Shown here: piece after piece, positions 24,987 through 33,453 of the stretch
Layout: every line of letters starts with the position of its first letter
Position numbering within the stretch: the first letter of the stretch is position 1
NCBI GenBank assembly: GCA_009746045.1
Contig: RPFO01001998.1
Span: 1 to 36,303, forward strand
Direction: 5' to 3'
DNA from: Mesostigma viride
Taxonomy: Eukaryota; Streptophyta; Mesostigmatophyceae; Mesostigmatales; Mesostigmataceae
Length of the DNA: 36,303 bases
Position numbers and translations under genes: made by a program
Notes under the pieces: model-generated
The model's input: only the letters and a program-made list of their open reading frames with translations
Told to the model about the DNA's origin: nothing
The model's database searches: none

Positions 24987-25439
24987 AGTTAGATGAGATG
25001 CTTAGGCTGACACACGGATTTCCGGCCTGCGCGCCGCGTATTGCCTACCGCGGCTGAGCGGGACACCTCAGTACAGTACGGCAGGGTGTACGGTACTGAG
25101 GTGTCATGTGGACCGATGTGCGGTTAGTGCCAGACTGTTCCTAGGTGCTAGCTCGACCCGCCAGGTCCGGTGTAGCCGGGCCTGACGGGCCGAGTCTTAG
25201 CTGGATGCTAGTGACGTGGTCGCATGGCATTGCAGTGTACACTTGTCCACTGGTCGTGTGCTGCAGGTAGCACCGCCATAGGCATATAGGCGTAGCACTG
25301 GGGAGTGCCACAGCACCCGAGTCTGCCCAGTTCCATTCTGAGCCCTCAGCTTTCATCTCTCTCATTGTATTATTGTAATACAATCATCATTCGCTCTCAG
25401 CTTTCGCAGTTGTTCGTCGTCCCTAGTCTCCATCCAACT
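24987..25439 (+). repeat. 5' LTR (453 bp)
   Basis: It matches 33002-33453 except for one extra A in CTTAGCTGGATGCTAG. Its ends are a short imperfect inverted pair, AGTTAGATGAG at the start and the reverse complement of AGTTGGATGGAG at the end, instead of TG...CA. Internal inverted repeats are GACACCTCAGTAC/GTACTGAGGTGTC (25062-25074 with 25093-25105), a GC-rich imperfect hairpin at 25152-25194, and ATTGTATTA-TTG-TAATACAAT at 25364-25384. Confidence 0.93.
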
Positions 25440-25456
25440 TGGACTGAAAAGTTCGA
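25440..25456 (+). other. Candidate primer-binding site
   Basis: TGGACTGAAAAG begins directly after the LTR end. A TGG at this position would pair with the CCA 3' terminus of a tRNA primer, which supports the LTR boundary. I cannot identify the tRNA. Confidence 0.5.
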
Positions 25457-25483
25457 TATTTTTTTTACAAGCAAAAAAAAGAT

Positions 25484-27108
25484 ATGGCTTCCAACAACGG
25501 CAACAACGGCAACAACAAGGGGAAGGCGCCTGCCAGGCGCACCTCACCCCGCCTTTCGCCGGAGGGCACGCCCTCCACCACGATGCGAGGGTGACGCCCA
25601 ACGTCACCTTCCGCACGGTGGTCGCTGACCAACCCAGGCGTCGGGGCCCGCAGGTGGGGCCCGGCGCCCGGGGATGGCGAGCGGTCGGCCGTTTGCCACT
25701 GGCGGTTCGTCCGCCATGGCACCTGGGGGGCAGGTCCCCCGGGCACGCAATTCCCCCGTCGCAGGTGACGGGGGTCGTGAGCGGAGTGATTCCTCGAGGA
25801 GGATGGCGAGGTGCCGCCTGCGAGGCCTCGGCCTTCGCTTGAGCTTTCGTCGCAGACACCTGCGACGTCTGGCAACCTTTCCGTGGGCCGACAGATGGCC
25901 ACCATGGACATTGACCGGTATGGGGAACATGTTCCGCCCCCGGTCGCATTCGGGCGCCCACCCCATTTTCTCCCCCTTGGGGAGGACGACATCCCGGCGT
26001 TCATTGCGGTGAACGGCCGGATCTTACTCAACGTTTTCAGTTGCTTCCAGATGAGGAGATACACGCGATAGAGGTTCATCGGGTGCACGCTGATCGAGGG
26101 GCGTCTTAGGATGCAGTTCTCCTGGTTCAGGTGGCGGTTTGGCTGTACTGTTTCGCCAATCGGCCGAGGCACAACCCCGGCACTGTTGATCAGTGGGCGT
26201 CCAGGCAGCGCCAGAGAGAGGCGCTGCGCGTGGTCGCCAGACCAGAGATCGCGCTGACTCCGTTGGGGCCGTGGCCCCAAGTCACGCCAGTTGGCTGGGG
26301 CCCGGATAGGCGTGAGGCGGCTGCGATGCCGCCTGCGACGGGCGCGGGGCGGCAGACGCCCCCAACACGCCCATGGGTGGTGAAGCCACCCAGGACCCTC
26401 TGGCAGGTCAGAGGGTCCAACCTCAGCCGCAGGCTCCCCCGCCCAGCGTGGGGGGCCAGGTGGCTGAGGAGGCCACCGGGGTCGCAGGGACCCCGGCGGC
26501 GACACAAGCGCCCGGGGTCGCAGGGACCCCGGCAGCGACGCCGGCGCCTCCGGCGCTGGCGGGGGATGCAGCCCCCATGGAGGGTGTCACGGGCACCTCC
26601 AGCGGCTCTGGGGGGCAGGCCCCCTCTAGTCGCAACAAGGACAAGTCCCTGGCAGGGCCGGAGGGGCCCCAGGGTCCCACCGCAGCTGGGCAGCAACCAG
26701 CACTGCTGGAGGGCGACCTGCAAGGTCGCGACTTCATCACCCTGGTGATGAGGCCGTGTGGCGTGCCATACAGACAGCCACAGCCTCCTTCCGTGGGCTG
26801 GCCGACAGGAGCCAGCAGATGCACGTCGCGGAGGCGGGCAGCCTGGTGTGTGCAATCATCACGCACATCCTGGGCCTGCCCAACCTCCAAGAGGGCACAC
26901 GCAGGGTGTGCGACGACCTGCTGCCTGCCCTGCAGGCTCTCCTCTCAGGGAGGAGGGTGCAGGGCAGCAGGGTGCGTCTGGTGCGTTTGCTGGAGCTCCT
27001 GCACAACGCCATCCTGAGAGGGGCGGGTAGGTGGCTGCCTACCTGGTTGCATCATGATCTTACTAACCCTACTGACGATGAAGTGTCCCTCTCTCCCACC
27101 TTCCATGA
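25484..27108 (+). pseudogene. GC-rich, frame-broken leader or first ORF of the retrotransposon
   Basis: An ATG at 25484 opens MASNNGNNGNNKGKAPARR but stops after 36 codons. Protein-like segments then follow in different frames: one around 25674-25800, one to 26071 (ATMDIDRYGEHVPPP...), a Pro/Ala/Gly-rich one at 26373-26755, and a helical one from 26756 (GSLVCAIITHILGLPNLQEG). No convincing frame covers 26072-26372. Composition is clearly more GC-rich than the gag-pol ORF, with the change near 27050. It could be a decayed N-terminal gag extension, an ORF with several indel errors, or non-coding leader. No domain was recognised. A 346-codon minus-strand frame (25465-26505) looks like a GC-rich shadow. 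Confidence 0.45.
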
Positions 27109-27174
27109 TTGGGAGGAGGCCCGCAGCAGGAGGCGGGAAGTGACACACACTCACACCCCCACCAGCCCACCCCT

Positions 27175-28137
27175 ATGTTGTCTAACCCTCCTACACAGCC
27201 CATGTTTGCCCATCCTGCTCAGCTCACTCAAGTAGCACTTCCCTCTCAGCAGGTCTCTCCTGTGAATGCTGCAGCAGCAACACCATCTTCTCCCTCTCCC
27301 CCTGCATCCCCCTCTAGGTTGCCCACTTACAATGAAAACCGTCCTGTGGATAGGATTAATGTCAGGGGGCTGCCTGAGGGGTATACTAGGGAGCAGGGGA
27401 ATCATGCACTTCTCTCTCTGCAGCTGGCTAGGGAGGAACTGAATGTCAAGAATTGGTTTGGATCTCTCATGCAGGGGGATTTCTACCATCAGTCCTCTTC
27501 TCAGATTCAGAATCTCATTCTTGTCTTCCAGCGTAGGTATCCCAAGTGGCAGGACACGCAGGCTAGGGCAGTTTGGGAGGCTTTCATGAAGGAGCTAACT
27601 GACCTCCTCTCCACCCCCTCATCTGTGGACATCTATGGGGCATTCAGGTGGGTAGAGGAATACAGGGTCACATCAGTGGACTATGTGGCTGAGACAAAGA
27701 AATATGAGCTAGCCATCAAAGCACGTCCTGATGTCCAGCAGCTAGATCACAAGTTCTTGCTGCGTTCCTTCCTTGAGAAACTCAAACTTGACAAAAACAC
27801 CTACGCTATGCTTGCCACAGGAATGGCAAAGTACTGGGAGGACATGAAGGAGGCATTGGATTATATCAAGCTGGCCTTGGCTCCCCTTAGCCAGGGGGCC
27901 ATGGGCACCTCTGTAAAGAGGGTCAGGGGGGAAGAGAGGGAGGAGGAGGATAGGGAGAGGGAAGACAGGAGCAAGAGACCTGTCACTATGGCAGAAGTCA
28001 AGTCCCTGCTGGGACAAATGTTTAAGGGCAAGGGCAAGGGCAAGGGCAAGGGCAAGGGCAGGGGCTGGGGCAAGGGCAAGGGTAAGGGGCAGTCTCCCTC
28101 CAAGGGGGGCAGCTCCAGCAACAACAACAACAACAGT

Positions 28138-28193
<56 letters not shown>

Positions 28194-31100
28194 GAAGCAG
28201 GACAAGGAGGACAAGTCTTCTCAGCGGTGCACCCGCTGTGGCATGAAGTACCACCTGCGGCCCACCTGCCGCAAGAACGTGGACGAGCTGGGGCATTTGG
28301 ACGTCCTGTGCCACAAGTGCCACGGGCCGCCCCACGGTGACCCCAAGGACTGCAAGCGGCCTCCTTACGGCAAGAAGTGTGAGTCTCCCTCTCATGCTGG
28401 CTTGAGTGTGCCTGCTTCACCTTCTTCTTCTGCATGCCCCACTGTCAGAGCAGTGAGCAGTTCTGGAAAGGTGCTACAGCTGGTTTCAGAAGATTATGTC
28501 TCTAAACCAACCTTCACATCTATGGTTCCCAAGGTGTGCAGAGTGTCCCCAGCAGAGGATGCTCAGATCAGTTTTCAGGAGCTTGCTTTGCAGTTGCATT
28601 TCCTTTATGGGCATGAAGTGAGTGCAGAGGTGGTGGCAGCAGCAATAGGGGGGGCAGCACTCAGACGTGCATGCCAGGTGGTCAGATCCCACTGCCAGCA
28701 TTGTCAGTTCAATGCACCCAAACCCCCTAAGTGGCATGTAGCTACCCCACCTAAGAGCAAGGGCAGGGTGGTAGGAGATGTCTTTCATATCAAAGGACAA
28801 TCTTACTTGGCACTTAAAGATGCATGGTCAAGGTACACAACCATTGAACCATTACCTGGAATGGACAAGACACAGTTGCTCAGGGCTCTCTTGATTGCTC
28901 AGGCCAGGTACTACCCTGTGGAGGCATTGTTACTGGATCAGCAGTTCACATGTCTTGCCAATGAACCAGGGTGTGAGGCTATTGATCTGGCTGGGCTAGA
29001 AGATCATGAGAGGCAAGGCATTATTGAAAGGGCCATCAGGTCCATTAAAACCCTTGTAGCCAAAGAAGATGGCAATCTGCTGGCTGACAGTGGGTCCTAT
29101 GCTGACAGAGCTCTGTGGTCCACCAGGTTGTGCCAAGTCCTCAACAGGAGGCCACTCATGAAAACCCCACAAGGGGTGGTCATTACACCAGATGGATTGC
29201 ATGCAGGCATTTATCCACCTGAGGTACTAGCCCTCTACAACGCACAGCGAGCACAGACAGCTAGCAGGTTAGCTGTCAAGGATGCAAAGCATCCACGTCC
29301 CACCTTCAGAGAAGGGGATCAGGTCCTATTCTACAAGGAGTCGGGACTAGGCAAGGTGGGTACCTGGCATGGGCCAGCCACCATCCTAAAGTTTAACACC
29401 ACTGGCAGGACAGTGTTAGTTAAACACAATGACACGGGAAAAATTCACAGGTGTTCACCTCACAGGATGAAATTGTATTTTCCAACTGTGTCAGACGTGG
29501 CAGAGGAGGAAGAGCTGTTGGCCGACAGCCCTGTACAGTTGCCTGGCATCCCAGCGTTGCCCAGTGAGTGGTTGTTTGGAACACCCACTGGTGAGTGTGA
29601 GAGCCACACCCACTGTGACACCCAGGTCACCCTTGATGATTGCAGGCAGTCACTGCAGGATTGGCCCCCTGCAGCAGAGGGTCACATTGGCAAAACAGGT
29701 GATCAGCAACCTATCACCTCTACAAGTGTGAACATAGCTCAGCCACTAGCTGCACCTTCCAAACGCAGCCTAGCAGACGCTGTTCGCATTTTACAAGCAG
29801 CTCATAGAGCCAAAGCTCAAACTGCTGCAGGATCAGCTAAGGTGGGGAAGGTTGGGCAGAATGACAATAGCCCATTTATGGTTGCAGTGGACACACAAGC
29901 CCAGGTCAGCATTATCAGTGCCCTGGCTGTGCCCCATTTGCCTTTGGAACCTTCACCCTGGCACCATGTGGCTGATTTCTCAGGGCAGTCATCCCTCAAG
30001 GTATTAGGTCAGGTCATGTTGACTATACTCGGTATCCCCACTCCTTTTCAGGTATTGGAAGGTTATAAAGGGAATGCTTTGTTGGGGGATCCTTTTCTCT
30101 GTTACCCTGGTGTCCTCATATCCAGTGATAGACTATCCATCCAGGACATGGGTGGTGTTGATCTGAATCATTTCAAAATTTCTCTTGAAAAACTTCTTAA
30201 CACCAACATTGCTTCTGTAAAATTTGCTACACCCAAGTATGCCCCAGGGCAAGAACCCTGTGTGGCAGACCTGGTTCACAACCAAAAACTTCATCCCAAC
30301 TCATTTGGATTGGGCAAGCATGATGTGGCTAAAATGTCTCCTCTTTCTTATGAACAGATAGAGCAAGACTGTCGCACACACATAGGATTCCTAAAATGGG
30401 TGGAGGCCTTTAACAAGGCCAGGGAAGAATGGGTAGTGCCAGATCCTCTTAGTCCTTCTCATACTCCCCCTGTCACACCTATTGACAAAAAGCCTGCAGG
30501 GTGCAAGCACTTGCGCCTGAAGTTTGTGTGTAAACATAAGCCAGCAGCAGATGGGTCAGTCATCTTTCATGCTAGACCTTGTGTGACAGAGTTCAAGGGC
30601 ACCACTGATCTGACAGAGGCAGAGTTGTACACGCCAGGCATTCAGCAAACATCCCTAAAAATCTTGCTGTCTGTCTTTGTGGGTCATCTCAATGATGGGG
30701 ATGACTATATCTGTAAGGCTACAGACATTAAAAGGGCTTTCCTGAAAGGCTCACCTGAGATAGCACAACAAGTGTGGCATGGTCAGGTGTACGTAGTCTC
30801 CACTCCCAGAGTTTGGGCAAAACACATCCCTCAGCAGTACCTGAAAGCTAACATAGGTGTTGAAGGGCTGCAATCAGCTCCTCGCATTTTCAGGATGTCA
30901 GCTCAGGCTGTGTTTGAAAAGTTAGGGGCTAGATATGATGACATAGACCCTTGCTTCTTTGTGGTCCCACACCCTCATGGCATTCTCACCTTTGTGTGGC
31001 ATGGGGATGATCAGCTGATTGCTGGGCCAAGGCGTGCTGTGGATGATTTTATTCAACAAGTGTCACAGCATTTTGAGATTGGCAAGCAAGTAGAGCTGGG

Positions 31101-31938
31101 CACCACTGCCATAAAATTTTGTGGCACAATGTTACAACTCCAGCAGCATCAAAACCAGTGGGTGTGTGCACTCTACTCTCCCAATGATTACATGCACAGC
31201 TGCTTGGAGGTTTTGCAAACAAAAATCAAACCTGGAGCCTGTCCTACCATTAGAGGCAAGCTGGGGTGGTTGTGCTCAACGTGTGCACCTCACCTGGCTG
31301 TGGTTAGCAGAGTTGATGATGATGTCTTGATGCAAGTAGGTCACAAAGCCATCACCAAAACTCTCCAGGAGGGCCCTCCCCTTATCTTGCACTCCTTGGA
31401 TCTCCACAAAACCATTCACATCCAAGCTATGATGGATAGTTCCATGGAGTCCAGGCAGATTACCAAGATGCAGGCAAGGGAGTCAGGCTTGTATTTTGTG
31501 CAGAATGATGATGCACCCTTGTCTCTCATTTCATGGTACAGCCGGTTGCATAGACGCAAGGCTGTCAGCAGCAATGCTGCTGAGTGCAGGGCAGTGGTGT
31601 CAGCAGTGCTTCATGCCAGGTACTTGAATCATGTGCTGGTTTGGTTGCAGATGCAAGCAGGCAGCAATGCTGGGGTGGTGGCACACTTGCTCACTGACAG
31701 TCAGTCAGTCCTCAGTTTCCTTGCTAACCCCTATGCTGTCCACACTGATCTTGACTGGGTGGTCCTGAAACAGGAGTCCACCTACTGGGAGTCCACCCGT
31801 CACGTGGAGGACAAACACAACGCTGCTGATGCACTCACTAAAGTGCCTCAGCAGGCAGCTGAACAATATCAGCTGTTGTACCACTTGATGAACCCCTATG
31901 GCAAGCAGGCAACCCTGCCCCATAGGGGGGACGCCTAG
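27175..31938 (+). CDS. Gag-Pol polyprotein of a copia-type retrotransposon, order Gag-IN-PR-RT-RH
   Basis: An intact frame of about 1587 codons from the first in-frame ATG (27175) to TAG 31936-31938; it is open upstream to a TTG at 27109. Approximate domains by residue: helical Gag capsid-like region 50-260; Lys-Gly and poly-Asn linker 280-340; CCHC zinc knuckle CTRCGMKYHLRPTC at 352-365, with a second Cys/His cluster after it; integrase with HFLYGH and CQHC zinc residues, then D535, D588 and E618 (D-x29-E); a GD-x-V-x-F...WHGPATI C-terminal integrase module near 720-770; retropepsin-like VAVDTQAQVSII at about 903-914 with ALLGDPFL near 968; RT with ATDIKRAFLKG (D1184), GLQSAPRIF and WHGDDQLI (DD at 1278-1279); RNase H with D1421, E1470, D1508 and D1552. 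The polyprotein would build the particle, mature it, copy the RNA and integrate the cDNA. Oddities are the protease placed after integrase, DTQA instead of DT/SGA, and HGDD instead of YVDD. Confidence 0.9.
28024..28193 (+). repeat. Coding microsatellites: AAGGGC repeats then (AAC)n
   Basis: Hexanucleotide AAGGGC repeats (28024-28091) encode alternating Lys-Gly, and an (AAC)n run (28120-28193) encodes poly-Asn. Both lie in frame in the linker between the capsid-like region and the zinc knuckle. A basic Lys-Gly tract there could aid RNA binding by Gag; the poly-Asn run is probably an unconserved slippage product. Confidence 0.9.
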
Positions 31939-33001
31939 CAGGGTCCTGTTCACCAGGGCCGCCTAGGTCACCCAGTACCCCTTGGGCAGGTCCAAGGGGT
32001 AGGTTGTGGCTTCCAGCAAGGGGGGTTGGTTGGAGTCTGTTTTTCATACATCTGCGTGCCCTATGCCCAATAAAATCTGTTTTGATTTTCTCAACACCAT
32101 GGAATTTCGTTATGCACACCTTCATAGGTGGGCATGGGATGTATCTCACACCTTTATTCCCTAGGGCGTATGCCTTGGTGGAATGGCCTTGAGCTCAGTG
32201 GCTCAGGTGCCCCCATTCAAGTGGAGGGTCAAAGCTCCCTTGACAGGTGGTTACCCAGGACCCCAGTTCACTGTGGATATCCTGGGCCACCTGGCCTTAC
32301 TGTTCAGTGGCAGTAAGGCATGGGTGCTGTCATGTTGTCTAGTACAACGTGCTCAGCACAGGTGCAGGATGAAATATTCCTGTCACCTGTCACCAGGACT
32401 TCAGTCACCCATGTGCAGGGCAGGGGTGGCTGGTCTCCACGTTGTGCAGGTGCAATGTGGCCAGGTCCAGGATGTCATAGTCCTGTCACCTGTCACTCGG
32501 ACTTCAGCCCCCTCTGTGCAGGGCAGGGGTGGCTGGTCCTCACATGTTGTGCAGGTACAACATGGACAGTGCAGGGTGCAATAAACCTGTCCACTGTCAC
32601 TCCTCAGGTTGCAGGTAACCTGAGCTCAGTTGACCCAGCCTGGCTGGGTATTTTTCTCTGAGTGGGCGATGATGATGGAACAACATGGAACCTCTTAAAC
32701 GGTTACCTTGGCATTTTTTTACAAGGCTCTCTTGGCTGGTGGTGCACTCCCTGGATAGGCAGACAGGCATAGCTATCTCCCTTGTGAGCTCGCGAGGAGG
32801 AGGAACTCCCCGGGCATGTTGAGCTAAACGTGATGCCATCACAAGTATTGCACGAGTTCTGGGGCCCATCTTTTTCAGTCCAGATGTTGCAGTATGGGTG
32901 TCAGTTGCTCAGCACCTCAGTCAGCTTGGAGTCAGTCTCCTAGCTGGGCAGGGTCAGGCTTGAAGTCGCTAGCCTTCAACCTGAAAGGAAAACATAATGG
33001 G
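31939..33001 (+). other. Long 3' untranslated part of the retrotransposon
   Basis: About 1060 bp lie between the pol stop and the 3' LTR with no recognisable env or other ORF. AATAAA occurs at 32069-32074. A two-copy direct repeat of 103 bp begins with CCTGTCACCTGTCAC at 32379 and 32482. The bases before the 3' LTR (GAAAGGAAAA at 32983-32992, then CATAATGGG) are purine-rich and are the likely, imperfect, polypurine tract. Confidence 0.7.
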
Positions 33002-33453
33002 AGTTAGATGAGATGCTTAGGCTGACACACGGATTTCCGGCCTGCGCGCCGCGTATTGCCTACCGCGGCTGAGCGGGACACCTCAGTACAGTACGGCAGG
33101 GTGTACGGTACTGAGGTGTCATGTGGACCGATGTGCGGTTAGTGCCAGACTGTTCCTAGGTGCTAGCTCGACCCGCCAGGTCCGGTGTAGCCGGGCCTGA
33201 CGGGCCGAGTCTTAGCTGGTGCTAGTGACGTGGTCGCATGGCATTGCAGTGTACACTTGTCCACTGGTCGTGTGCTGCAGGTAGCACCGCCATAGGCATA
33301 TAGGCGTAGCACTGGGGAGTGCCACAGCACCCGAGTCTGCCCAGTTCCATTCTGAGCCCTCAGCTTTCATCTCTCTCATTGTATTATTGTAATACAATCA
33401 TCATTCGCTCTCAGCTTTCGCAGTTGTTCGTCGTCCCTAGTCTCCATCCAACT
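33002..33453 (+). repeat. 3' LTR (452 bp)
   Basis: A direct copy of the 5' LTR with one base missing, starting AGTTAGATG and ending CATCCAACT. The perfect 13-bp inverted repeat recurs at 33077-33089 and 33108-33120. Satellite sequence resumes directly after it. Confidence 0.93.

Larger units (their letters stand above)
24987..33453 (+). mobile_element. Copia-type LTR retrotransposon inserted in the 40-bp satellite
   Basis: The element is 8467 bp, bounded by LTRs of 453 and 452 bp that differ by one base, and flanked by the same satellite on both sides with a near-perfect 5-bp target duplication. Integrase lies upstream of reverse transcriptase in the gag-pol frame, which places it with Ty1/copia (Pseudoviridae) rather than gypsy. 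The gag-pol ORF is open. The leader region 25484-27108 is broken across frames. The near-identical LTRs suggest a recent insertion, with the caveat that assembly could homogenise them. Confidence 0.93.

Noticed and set aside
9781-24992. Giant forward ORFs of 3830-5021 codons
   Set aside because: They arise from a stop-free 40-bp unit that leaves all three + frames open at once, with no codon-level sign of selection. Satellite DNA explains them fully.
25465-26505. 346-codon minus-strand ORF inside the retrotransposon
   Set aside because: It lies in GC-rich DNA where several frames are open by composition, matches no domain I recognise, and runs antisense to the element.
27742-28395. Minus-strand ORFs rich in Leu/Val opposite gag
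   Set aside because: Shadows of the poly-Asn and Lys-Gly coding repeats of the real + strand gag-pol ORF.
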